Origin: an uncultured Candidatus Poseidoniales archaeon
Lineage (GTDB): Archaea; Thermoplasmatota; Poseidoniia; Poseidoniales; Poseidoniaceae
DNA: 64,000 nucleotides
Reading direction: 5' to 3'
Assembly: GCA_905182125.1 (NCBI GenBank)
Contig: CAJJAV010000027.1
Span: 24,607 to 88,606 of the forward strand
In this document: one piece after another, positions 26,677-35,306 of the stretch
How the letters are laid out: every line of letters starts with the position of its first letter
Numbering within the stretch: the stretch's first letter is position 1
Program-made: the position numbers and the translations under genes
The notes under the pieces: model-generated
Seen by the model: only the letters and a program-made list of their open reading frames with translations
Databases searched by the model: none
What the model was told of the DNA's origin: nothing

Positions 26677-29598
26677 ATGATTCAAGAACATTGGCACGAT
26701 ATTAGCCCTGAAGATACTTTCGCGAAGTTGGAAACCCAATCTGAAGGACTCACAAACAGCGAAGTTGTCACCCGTCGAGAACGCTATGGGGAAAACAAAC
26801 TCCAAGAACCAAAAAAGACACCCGGATGGCTCCGTTTCCTCTCTCAATACCACGACCCTTTGAATTATTTATTGATTGGTGCGGCCTTGGTTGCGCTTTC
26901 CATCGACCCCGACCATCCAGGTGATGCTATTTTCATCTTCTCCGTTCTCACAGCCAATGCCATCTTCGGCTATTGGCAAGAAGGTCAGGCAGAGCAAGCC
27001 ATGGATGCTCTCAAACAAATGGCAGTATCCACGTGCATCGTTGTACGAGATGGCGTGGAGCAGGAAGTACCTACGCCCCTGCTCGTACCCGGCGATGTGG
27101 TCCGCCTTGAGGAAGGCCTCAATGTACCGGCTGACGTGAGAATCGTCGAATCTTATCAGTGCAAAGTGGACGAGTCATCCCTAACGGGAGAATCAAACAG
27201 CATAAAAAAAACCGTCGGTGTTTTACCTACGGAATCATTGCTGGCTGATCGAAACAACATGGCCTACATGGGCACAACTGTAGCGAGCGGTCGTTCGGTT
27301 GGGATTGTGGTCAATATTGGAATGGAGACCGAACTTGGTCGCATTGCAAGTGATATCGTTGGTGCAGAATCTCCGAAAACACCCCTCGAAAACAAACTAG
27401 AATCCCTAGGTAAATTCTTGGGAATGGTGGCACTTGTTGTCGCCGTTTTGATGGTTGCCATCAAGATGATGATCGCTTATGGTGATGAATCAGCGGATCT
27501 GAAGGAAGTTGCTATTGAACAATTCATTGTCGCCATTGCCATCTTCGTAGCAATCGTTCCAGAGGGTTTACCAATTATTTTGGTCATCACCTTGGCCCTC
27601 GGTATGCGGAACATGGCGAAGCACAAAGCGATCATTCGACGCATGAAAGCCGTTGAAACACTCGGTTCAACCACCGTGATTTGCTCAGATAAAACTGGCA
27701 CATTGACGAAGAATCAAATGACAGCGCGTCAACTCACCACCACTGAAGGTACGTTCACCATCTCTGGTGAAGGGTTCAAACCCAAAGGGGACCTTTCGTA
27801 CAACGACGAAGTTGTTACAGAGGCAGAACTGTCAGGATTGCAAAGCGATCTGGGTTTCCGTTTGTCTGCTGCTTGCTTGAGCCTTTGTCACAATTCTCAA
27901 GTCTCAAAGGTTGATGGGCAATGGCAAGCCTTGGGCGACCCAACCGACTCAGCCTGTGCAGTCCTTGGCTGGAAAATTAATGGTGATGTTCGTAAGTTTG
28001 CACAACGTCATTCTCGAATTCATGAGTTCTTCTTTGATGCAACCCGCAAGAGAATGTCAGTCATTCATGATTACGAAGGTGAGCGCTGGGTGTTCTCGAA
28101 AGGTGGAGCGGGTGGCTACGTACCTCTTGTTAAATGGAAAATTTTGGATGGAGAAATCGTTCCAATTGAACAGAAGGATTTCGATTTGGCTTCAATTGCC
28201 AACAAAGAAATGGCGAGCCGTGCTATGCGCGTGATTGCTCTTTGTGCTCGACGCCTTGACGATGACGAGAACATCGAAGACATCAAAACCGTAGAATCAA
28301 GTTTCATCTTCCTCGGCCTGGTTGGAATCATGGATCCTCCGCGTGCTGAAGTCAAAGAAGCGATTGAAATTTGTCAACGTGCAGGTATCCGGGTCAAAAT
28401 GATCACCGGCGACCAGCAATACACGGCAGAGGCAATCGGTCGAGAACTCAACATTACCGAAGGTGGAATCCCTCCAGTCAACGGTCATGCACTCTCTCAA
28501 TTCGATGATGAAGCTCTGAATGAGGCATCCGCTAAAGCCTCGATTTTCTCGCGTGTCACACCGGAACAAAAAATGCGAATTGTATCCTCGCTTCAAAGCC
28601 AAGGCGAAATTGTCGCCATGACTGGCGATGGTGTGAACGATGCACCTGCCCTTTCACGTGCCAACATTGGTATTGCCATGGGTATAGCAGGCACTGACGT
28701 AGCCAAAGACGCAGCAGACATGGTCCTTCAGGATGACAATTTCGCCAACATTGTTCACGCAGTTGAAGAAGGAAGAAAAATCTATCAAAACATCCGGAAC
28801 TTTGTCCGTTACCAAGTATCGACTAACGTTGCTGCTGTTGCATTGATTCTCATATCGACCTTCTTATTTGGTTGGAATCTTCCACTGACAGCAACTCAAA
28901 TTTTGGTGATCAACATCCTCATGGATGGACCACCTGCCGTAGCCCTCGGCGTGGAGAAAAACCATGGAGAGGTCATGAACCAACCGCCGCGTCCTGTGGA
29001 TGAAGGTATGCCGAATTTCAGGGATATCACGCTCATTTTCTACCTCGGTGCAGTCATGGTAACTGGAACCCTCATTGTGTTCTTCCTCGCAGGCGGAGGT
29101 GTTGGAACATGTGAATTGCACCCACTCCAAACAGAGGACGATGCACCCTTTGATGTCGCCATGTGCAACCTCGGTATCGGCTCTGGAGCAGATTCTTCCA
29201 ACGCAGAGCAAGTTGCTGCGGTCGAAGCATCTGAGCAGTACAGCAGTGACCTTTTCGAGCATGCCCAAACAATGACATTCTCGGTTTTCATTGTCTATCA
29301 GTTGTTTAACGTCATGAATTGCCGAAGCAATCGAGAAAGTGCGTTTAAACTTGGTCTCTTTTCCAATCAATGGATCAATTATGCCTTCTTGTTCTCGCTT
29401 GGCTTGTTAATCTTCTTTGTTCAACTGGCCGAACATCAAGTTCCATTCACCTCACTTTACATCGGTGAACTGATGTCCACGACGGTACTGAGTTCGACCG
29501 ATTGGGTGATTATATTTGCAGTTTCAGCCTCTGTGTTCGTCATTGACGAGTTCAGAAAGTTTATTGTTAATTCCAAGTTTTTCACCCCCGGCCGATGA
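26677..29598 (+). CDS. P-type cation ATPase, Ca2+-type (P2)
   Basis: A membrane pump of 973 aa. The N-terminal cation-ATPase domain has L-x-x-xGLTNSEVVTRRERYGENKL. TGES is the A-domain loop, and AIVPEGLPIILVITLALGM is the M4 ion-binding motif, closest to Ca/Mn-type PEGLP. DKTGTLTKNQM carries the phosphorylated Asp near residue 340. ITGDQQYTA and MTGDGVNDAPALSRANIGIAMG follow. Ten TM helices are expected, with an unusually long acidic loop containing two Cys (GGGVGTCELHPLQTEDD...VAMCNLG) between late helices. I chose the Met preceded by GGGTGA; the track Met ten codons upstream is also possible. Confidence 0.92.
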   Translation: MIQEHWHDISPEDTFAKLETQSEGLTNSEVVTRRERYGENKLQEPKKTPGWLRFLSQYHDPLNYLLIGAALVALSIDPDHPGDAIFIFSVLTANAIFGYWQEGQAEQAMDALKQMAVSTCIVVRDGVEQEVPTPLLVPGDVVRLEEGLNVPADVRIVESYQCKVDESSLTGESNSIKKTVGVLPTESLLADRNNMAYMGTTVASGRSVGIVVNIGMETELGRIASDIVGAESPKTPLENKLESLGKFLGMVALVVAVLMVAIKMMIAYGDESADLKEVAIEQFIVAIAIFVAIVPEGLPIILVITLALGMRNMAKHKAIIRRMKAVETLGSTTVICSDKTGTLTKNQMTARQLTTTEGTFTISGEGFKPKGDLSYNDEVVTEAELSGLQSDLGFRLSAACLSLCHNSQVSKVDGQWQALGDPTDSACAVLGWKINGDVRKFAQRHSRIHEFFFDATRKRMSVIHDYEGERWVFSKGGAGGYVPLVKWKILDGEIVPIEQKDFDLASIANKEMASRAMRVIALCARRLDDDENIEDIKTVESSFIFLGLVGIMDPPRAEVKEAIEICQRAGIRVKMITGDQQYTAEAIGRELNITEGGIPPVNGHALSQFDDEALNEASAKASIFSRVTPEQKMRIVSSLQSQGEIVAMTGDGVNDAPALSRANIGIAMGIAGTDVAKDAADMVLQDDNFANIVHAVEEGRKIYQNIRNFVRYQVSTNVAAVALILISTFLFGWNLPLTATQILVINILMDGPPAVALGVEKNHGEVMNQPPRPVDEGMPNFRDITLIFYLGAVMVTGTLIVFFLAGGGVGTCELHPLQTEDDAPFDVAMCNLGIGSGADSSNAEQVAAVEASEQYSSDLFEHAQTMTFSVFIVYQLFNVMNCRSNRESAFKLGLFSNQWINYAFLFSLGLLIFFVQLAEHQVPFTSLYIGELMSTTVLSSTDWVIIFAVSASVFVIDEFRKFIVNSKFFTPGR

Positions 29599-29656
29599 TG
29601 GTTTAGCCTCACGGGGCCAACCACATCTTCAAGAAGAAAACTCGGTAGCAGAGACC

Positions 29657-30871
29657 ATGTCAGTGTGGACTTCGTCGAGAGTCAATGCTGGTTCGAATGA
29701 AGATTGGCAACAAAGGATTGTCGTTCTCCTCGATGATATGGATGGATGGAGCGAGGCACTCAGCCCGCTTGTTGCCAAACTCCGCCTCGGTGAAAGGTTC
29801 TCCCGAGACGACGGGATGATCCTGTATACACACCCGAATCTGAACGAGGTTGGGCGTCTCGCACATGTGGTTCGAACCGCTCGGTTTGGCGATAAAGCAT
29901 TTTTTAACAGCAATGTTCACGTCAACCAAACCAATGTTTGCATCCTTGCGTGCAAGTTTTGCGCCTTCCGTCGTAGTAAGAAAGCAAAAGATGCCTATGC
30001 TCTTGACATCGCTGCTTACCTTGAAGACCTCGAACAATATTCTGAGTATGTTGATGAGGTCCATTCCGTGGGCGGACTTCATCCTGATTGGGGCGTCGAA
30101 CACTACGAGGCATTGTTCCGTGCCACCCGCTCTAAATTCCCACACATTACCATCAAAGCCCTCACAGCTGTAGAAATCAAACATCTCTCCCAACTTTCCA
30201 ACCTCACCTACACCGAGACACTCACGAAATTGAAGGACGCTGGGTTGGGCTCCTTACCTGGCGGCGGAGCTGAAATCCTCGATGATGATGTACGTGCGAT
30301 TATCTGTAATGGGAAAGAGAGTTCACAAGAGTATCTTGACATTCATCGATCCGCCCATGGTGTAGGTCTTTCAACCAACTGCACCATGTTGTTTGGTACA
30401 ATCGAGACATTAGAACAGCGCCTGAACCACATGATATCGCTCAGGGAGTTAGCGGATGAAACACATGGATTCCAATGCTTTGTCCCCTACCCCTACCTCC
30501 CTGACCATAGCCGCCTTCCCGAAGCGCAGCTGGCTACTGGGAGCGAAATTTTGAGAACAATCGCTGTTTCGCGCTTGATGCTTGATTCGATCCCTCACCT
30601 GAAGGCATACAGAATGAATATTGGAGATGAACTGGCTGAATTGGCTTTGCAATTTGGTGCTGATGACATCGACGGAACCGTTCAGAAAGAGTCGATCATG
30701 CATCTTGCTGGTTCGACCACACCACTCGACCATGACCGCTTCCAACTTGCGCGACTGATCAAAGATGCAGGATGCGTGCCGATTCAACGCAACACGACCT
30801 ACGAACGTTTCGAAACGTACGTTCCACCCGAACCAAAACGGGTACGCAGACTCAATGTTGTACAGGAATGA
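29657..30871 (+). CDS. mqnE: Aminodeoxyfutalosine synthase (radical SAM)
   Basis: A radical SAM enzyme of 404 aa that joins 3-enolpyruvyl-benzoate (from MqnA) to SAM to make aminofutalosine in the futalosine menaquinone pathway. The cluster motif is NQTNVCILACKFCAFRR (CxxxCxxC) near residue 98, preceded by FFNSNVHVNQTN as in the MqnE/MqnC/CofH group. EVHSVGGLHPDWG and LPGGGAEILDDDVR are also typical. I prefer MqnE over MqnC because of the FNSNxHVNxTNxC form and the direct link to mqnA. The 47 residues the track adds upstream overlap the P-ATPase 3' end. mqnA starts 9 bp downstream. Confidence 0.88.
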   Translation: MSVWTSSRVNAGSNEDWQQRIVVLLDDMDGWSEALSPLVAKLRLGERFSRDDGMILYTHPNLNEVGRLAHVVRTARFGDKAFFNSNVHVNQTNVCILACKFCAFRRSKKAKDAYALDIAAYLEDLEQYSEYVDEVHSVGGLHPDWGVEHYEALFRATRSKFPHITIKALTAVEIKHLSQLSNLTYTETLTKLKDAGLGSLPGGGAEILDDDVRAIICNGKESSQEYLDIHRSAHGVGLSTNCTMLFGTIETLEQRLNHMISLRELADETHGFQCFVPYPYLPDHSRLPEAQLATGSEILRTIAVSRLMLDSIPHLKAYRMNIGDELAELALQFGADDIDGTVQKESIMHLAGSTTPLDHDRFQLARLIKDAGCVPIQRNTTYERFETYVPPEPKRVRRLNVVQE

Positions 30872-30880
30872 GGTGATCTT

Positions 30881-31684
30881 ATGAGCAACGAACAACAGCA
30901 ATGGAAAAAAATTATTGGACGGGTTGCTTTCCTCAATTGTGATCCACTGTTTCACGGTCTTGACCCTCAATGGAGTGTTCTTCCTGCTCCACCTTCTTGG
31001 CTCACTGGCCATCTGTTGCGAAGGGATTGTGTCCTCGCGCCAATACCTGCTGCTGACTACGCACGTAACTCAGATGAGTTGGTCCTCGTACCTGAAATTG
31101 GAATATGCAGCAAAGGTGAGGTCGGGAGTGTTCTTGTTTTCGGGGACATGCCGATTAAAGACATGAAGACACTTGCTCTACCGACGGACTCTCAGACCTC
31201 TGTGGCTCTTTTGATGTACATTCTAAAGCAGGATGGACTCAACCCAGAAACACGCCTCATGGGGCCTGATTTAGACTCCATGCTCGCTTCTTGTGACGGG
31301 GCACTGTTGATTGGAGATCGAGCGCTTGAAGGTGCAAAACTCCGCCCAGAGTCAGTGCAATTGGATTTGGGTACCGCATGGTTGGAACGTACGTCGAAAC
31401 CAATGGTATTCGGTGTGTTCGCAGCACGCAAAGACACACCAGTAGCAGATGTAAAGGCAGCCCAAACAGCCCTTCTTGAACGGCTGAACCTGTTCGAACA
31501 AGATCCAGGTCAAAGGCAAGCCGTTATTGAATGGTCAATGACTCGATCTGATTTAGAATACGATCGTTTGAATCGGTATTTCGGAGAAGTCTTCAACCGC
31601 CTCGACGGTGAACACATGGAAGGTTTGGAACAGTTCCTCGTAGATGCGTGCGGACTCGAAGAAGGCTCAATCTTCGCTTGGTGA
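30881..31684 (+). CDS. mqnA: Chorismate dehydratase
   Basis: A 267-aa enzyme of the MqnA/MqnD periplasmic-binding-protein fold that dehydrates chorismate to 3-enolpyruvyl-benzoate, the first futalosine step. It has GRVAFLNCDPLFHGL at the start, LAPIPAADYARNSDELVLVPEIGICSKGEVGSV (the usual substrate-binding Ser/Asn region), LALPTDSQTSVALLMYIL, and GALLIGDRAL. GAGGTGATCTT lies before the ATG, giving a good Shine-Dalgarno. It follows mqnE by 9 bp and its 3' end overlaps the convergent WD40-like gene by 18 bp. Confidence 0.9.
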   Translation: MSNEQQQWKKIIGRVAFLNCDPLFHGLDPQWSVLPAPPSWLTGHLLRRDCVLAPIPAADYARNSDELVLVPEIGICSKGEVGSVLVFGDMPIKDMKTLALPTDSQTSVALLMYILKQDGLNPETRLMGPDLDSMLASCDGALLIGDRALEGAKLRPESVQLDLGTAWLERTSKPMVFGVFAARKDTPVADVKAAQTALLERLNLFEQDPGQRQAVIEWSMTRSDLEYDRLNRYFGEVFNRLDGEHMEGLEQFLVDACGLEEGSIFAW

Positions 31685-33898
31685 TTCATCTTCCGCTTTG
31701 TCCGATTGGGTGACCACCCTTCGCGTTTTCCTGACAGGGGCATCCGATACCTTGGCTTTCTTTTTCACAGCCGTCCGCTTTTTTGGGGCTTTTTCAACAT
31801 CCGAACCATCAAGGCGTTTACGCTTGACTGTTGTGATTGGGCCTTCCTTCGATTCAGTCGAAACACGCGTTCGTCGGCTTGTCTGTTGGGAGGTGGGTTC
31901 ATTTGATGCTTCATCTTTTCCAGCAATCCTGGACCGCGTTGGAGATTGGATGTCTTCATCCTCGTCATCTTCAGGCTCCTCCTCAACCGTGCTTTGGTTG
32001 CCGCTGGATTGAGTCTCTGAATCACTGGTTGGTTTCCGTTGTGCTAGAGGTTCAACAGGGTCGGCTGGTTCATCATCAAAGATATCCAAATCCATCCCAC
32101 GATTGTTCTTGGCTCGTAGCACTGCGATGCTCGCAAGGCCAACAAGTCCGATAATTGGAAGGAAAAGGATGGGGTAATCAGCGAACAGTTGCACGCCTTT
32201 TTCGGTTAACGTGAGCTCAATGATCGTCTCTTTCTCGAGGGTCAGAACCAGAGGTGATTCTGTAATCCACCATGGGGATAATTGCACTGAATCAGCACCT
32301 TCCCCGAAAATTTCAATGTTGATTGGGTGCATTTCTACCAAATGAGTGAGGGATGCATCAGTAGCTTCCGGTTGTTCTTCCAAGGTCACAATGAGAGGAT
32401 AGGACAGCGAAGACGAACGATTGAACGTTACTTCGAACTCCAAACTGATCATTGAGAGGTAATCATTCCTTGCTTTAAATGTCATTCCATCTGTGACGCT
32501 GCAGCTGACTTCCCCGCCTGTCAGTTGACCTTCGGATAGGACAATATTGTCACCCCATTCCTCGATGAACCTTACTTTGTTGAGATTTGAACAGACACTT
32601 TGTGCAAATAAATCCGCTTCTGCTGGACTGAGTTGCAGGTCTTGGATGAGTGATGTTCTTGACATGTTGCGGATGGAGGAAGAAAGAACGCTGTCTAATT
32701 TCACACGGTCTACGATGATGACGTGGGTATCATTGAATCGCATGTGGACCGATCGAATGTTGTTTAGATCTGGTGATCGGCTGCAATCTTCAACACCCTC
32801 CTGGCAATTGTTGTCCCATTGGTCGGATGTAGCATCGCCATCATCGTCATCATCATGGGTGTCGGGAATACCGTCACCGTCTAAATCTGCTCCTGCGATG
32901 CCAAACCCATCGGCCAATTGATGGTGGCCATAGGATGCAATATGAAGAGAGTTCGTGGCCACGTAGAGTTGCGTAATCATTCCGTAGAGGTTGTCCACAA
33001 AGGCCATGTCCTTGACTTCGTGCGCCATTGAAGTTGTTTCAACAATATCAAACGTTGTTGAGTCCACTGAGATGACCATTGGCGATGTTCCGGGCACAGT
33101 AAGATGGAGGTAATTCCCAAGGGCAGACCATTCCATTGAACCGCCGGATTCAAATTTGGCGTTGAGCAGTGAACCGCCTGCAAAAGACATGGTGTTGAGG
33201 TCACCTTCAATGGTGAGTGTAGCAATTCGAGTTTCCATAGGATCGAATTCACACGATGTAAGTTCGTTGACCAATTCCCACTTTTTGGTGGTTGGTGTTC
33301 CGTCGAAGTTCCACATCACCACACGACCTGAAGCATCGCCTGTCAACAAATGTCCACCGTTGGGAGAGAAGGAAACACAGGTCACATCGGTGTTGTGTTC
33401 ACCAGTGAGGCTCCGTTCGAGGCCCATGTCTTCAACACGGATGAGGTTCACCCCATTATCGCTGTTGGGCACCGCTAAAAAATCCCCATCAGGCGACCAT
33501 GCAACATCGACTGGGCGGGCATTTGCAGCCTGTACCTTCCCAGTTAGAGTCATTGAGTCCATGTCATAAATGCGGATGGAATCCATGTCCAGTTCTGATC
33601 CAGAAGTGGCGATGGCAATTGTCGATCCATCTGGCGAGAATTCGAGGGTTTGGACGGGCCGCGCAATATCAACGACATCGATCAGCGTCATGTTCGCCAA
33701 CCACATAATGGCAAGGTGATCGTCATAGCCACTGGCCAGGTACATCGCATCTCCATCAATGGCTACGGAGGCTGAACCGTCCGCTTCTGGGAGTGTGCTG
33801 ACGCCTGTGAAGGAGATTTCAGATGAGGCAGAGGCCGTTGGGAGCGTGGTGAACACCAGCATCGCCAAAACGATGATTGCAGCTGTCTCGGCCTTCAA
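31667..33898 (-). CDS. Exported WD40-like beta-propeller protein with TM anchor and charged tail
   Basis: A 743-aa protein. A signal peptide MKAETAAIIVLAMLVFTTLPTASA is followed by WD40/YVTN-like blades over about 30-320 (FSPDGSTIAIATSGSELDMDSIRIYDM, VAWSPDGDFLAVPNSDNGVNLIRV, VSFSPNGGHLLTGDASGRVVMWN). A calcium-loop patch DLDGDGIPDTHDDDDDGD lies near 345, then a second extracellular domain. One TM helix near 580 (YPILFLPIIGLVGLASIAVL) is followed by a cytoplasmic tail of about 140 aa rich in Glu/Asp and then Lys/Arg (KRKRLDGSDVEKAPKKRTAVKKKAK). Function unknown. It sits opposite mqnA and mqnD and interrupts that plus-strand group. Confidence 0.75.
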   Translation of the reverse strand: MKAETAAIIVLAMLVFTTLPTASASSEISFTGVSTLPEADGSASVAIDGDAMYLASGYDDHLAIMWLANMTLIDVVDIARPVQTLEFSPDGSTIAIATSGSELDMDSIRIYDMDSMTLTGKVQAANARPVDVAWSPDGDFLAVPNSDNGVNLIRVEDMGLERSLTGEHNTDVTCVSFSPNGGHLLTGDASGRVVMWNFDGTPTTKKWELVNELTSCEFDPMETRIATLTIEGDLNTMSFAGGSLLNAKFESGGSMEWSALGNYLHLTVPGTSPMVISVDSTTFDIVETTSMAHEVKDMAFVDNLYGMITQLYVATNSLHIASYGHHQLADGFGIAGADLDGDGIPDTHDDDDDGDATSDQWDNNCQEGVEDCSRSPDLNNIRSVHMRFNDTHVIIVDRVKLDSVLSSSIRNMSRTSLIQDLQLSPAEADLFAQSVCSNLNKVRFIEEWGDNIVLSEGQLTGGEVSCSVTDGMTFKARNDYLSMISLEFEVTFNRSSSLSYPLIVTLEEQPEATDASLTHLVEMHPINIEIFGEGADSVQLSPWWITESPLVLTLEKETIIELTLTEKGVQLFADYPILFLPIIGLVGLASIAVLRAKNNRGMDLDIFDDEPADPVEPLAQRKPTSDSETQSSGNQSTVEEEPEDDEDEDIQSPTRSRIAGKDEASNEPTSQQTSRRTRVSTESKEGPITTVKRKRLDGSDVEKAPKKRTAVKKKAKVSDAPVRKTRRVVTQSDKAEDESPSED

Positions 33899-34030
33899 TC
33901 GCAGTCCCCTTGTTCAGCCATGGGCCGACCACCATTGAAAACACATCGGTTTGAGGATGCCCATCCACTTCCAAAATTATTGATGGAAAAAGAGCGGTTG
34001 GTTCATCAAGGTCGCTCATGTCGAACTGAC

Positions 34031-34933
34031 ATGGTAGCACAGTTACCCCTCGACGAAAACGGCAATAAAATCGTGCGAATTGGCCACTCTCCCGACCCAG
34101 ACGATGCCTTCATGTTCCATGCTATGACCACAGGGGCATTCCCAACACCGGGTTACAACTTTGTCCATGAATTACAGGACATCGAGACCCTCAACCACCG
34201 TGCTATGAATTCGGACCTCGAAGTCTCAGCGGTTTCCATTCATGCCTATCCAAAAATTTCTGATGACTATGCCTTGATGAACTGTGGAGCATCCATGGGA
34301 GAAGGGTACGGTCCAATGGTCGTGTCCATGCAAGGAGCGACCGAGGAACAAGTTCGTAGCAACATCATCGCCGTACCAGGACTCAAAACCAGTGCCTACA
34401 TGGGTCTGCGTTTGGCATGGGGCGACTGCGAAGTGGCGGTCGTACCTTTCGACGAAATCATTCCAAGGATTCTCGACGGCACCTACTTGAGCGGATTGAT
34501 CATCCACGAAGGTCAATTGACCTATGTAAAAGATAACCTTCATGTCCACATCGACCTCGGTGTTTGGTGGAACGATCGAACCGATGGCTGGCCTATGCCC
34601 CTCGGTGGCAACGTTGTCCGACGGGACCTTGGCCAGCAAGCCATGGAAGACATCACCCTCTACACAAAAATGAGCATCGAGTATGCGCTTGAATCACCCG
34701 AAGATGCACTTGCTTTTGCCAAGAAATGGGGTCGCGGAATTGATGATGCAACCAACAAAGAATTTGTTGGAATGTATGTCAATGACCGAACCATCGACTA
34801 CAAACCAGAAGGGCGAGCATCGGTTCGTCAATTCATCAGCGAAGGCCAAGAACTGGGTCTCATTCGGAAGGACTTTGATGTTACAACAATGGCTTTCATT
34901 GGTTCTGATGAAGAAGATCGCACACAACTTTAA
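34031..34933 (+). CDS. mqnD: 1,4-dihydroxy-6-naphthoate synthase
   Basis: A 300-aa enzyme of the futalosine pathway that converts cyclic dehypoxanthine futalosine to 1,4-dihydroxy-6-naphthoate. It starts MVAQLPLDENGNKIVRIGHSPDPDDAFMFHAMTTG; the GHSPDPDDAFMF motif is characteristic. EVSAVSIHAYPKISDDYALMNCGASMGEGYGPMVV carries the catalytic-site His region, and LISGLIIHEGQLTY follows. The track ORF starts 37 codons upstream in the region divergent from the WD40-like gene; the chosen ATG fits the family. With mqnE and mqnA about 2.3 kb upstream, it supports menaquinone synthesis from chorismate. Confidence 0.9.
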   Translation: MVAQLPLDENGNKIVRIGHSPDPDDAFMFHAMTTGAFPTPGYNFVHELQDIETLNHRAMNSDLEVSAVSIHAYPKISDDYALMNCGASMGEGYGPMVVSMQGATEEQVRSNIIAVPGLKTSAYMGLRLAWGDCEVAVVPFDEIIPRILDGTYLSGLIIHEGQLTYVKDNLHVHIDLGVWWNDRTDGWPMPLGGNVVRRDLGQQAMEDITLYTKMSIEYALESPEDALAFAKKWGRGIDDATNKEFVGMYVNDRTIDYKPEGRASVRQFISEGQELGLIRKDFDVTTMAFIGSDEEDRTQL

Positions 34934-35043
34934 CGGAACTCGATTGGTCCTTTTTAGCCACAATGAGAACAAAGGACTTGGTTCACTTTCGATGCCCAAG
35001 TTCAAAGACTGGACCACTTTCAACCAAAACAAGGGGAACATGC

Positions 35044-35253
35044 ATGCCACACGAACACATCACCCTCGCACAAGCCCCGAACGGCGAAATTGGACCACGC
35101 TGTGAAAAGTGTGGCACACGTTTGACCTTCGGTAGCGCCATGGTCGTGGGCAAGTTCTACTTGTGCTGGGATCATTATGTCGAAGCGACCGGTGCAGACA
35201 CTGCAACATCCATTGGCGAAGCCGAAGACCGCTTCTGGATGCCAACCGAGTGA
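35044..35253 (+). CDS. Small Cys/His protein of unknown function
   Basis: A 69-residue protein, MPHEHITLAQAPNGEIGPRCEKCGTRLTFGS..., with one CxxC (CEKC) and later Cys/His residues (YLCWDHY) that could complete a zinc site. The C-terminus is acidic (EAEDRFWMPTE). I do not recognise the family. It lies between mqnD and priS on the same strand, about 110 bp after mqnD and 53 bp before priS. The track start 27 codons upstream reads through mixed intergenic sequence; the ATG chosen is preceded by AAGGGGAACATGC. Coding status is supported by its zinc-ribbon-like composition and placement. Confidence 0.55.
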   Translation: MPHEHITLAQAPNGEIGPRCEKCGTRLTFGSAMVVGKFYLCWDHYVEATGADTATSIGEAEDRFWMPTE

Positions 35254-35306
35254 TTATCCTAGGTGTTCAAGAACCCTCGGCTCTCCCTCTCGCTGAGGGC
35301 GTTTGA

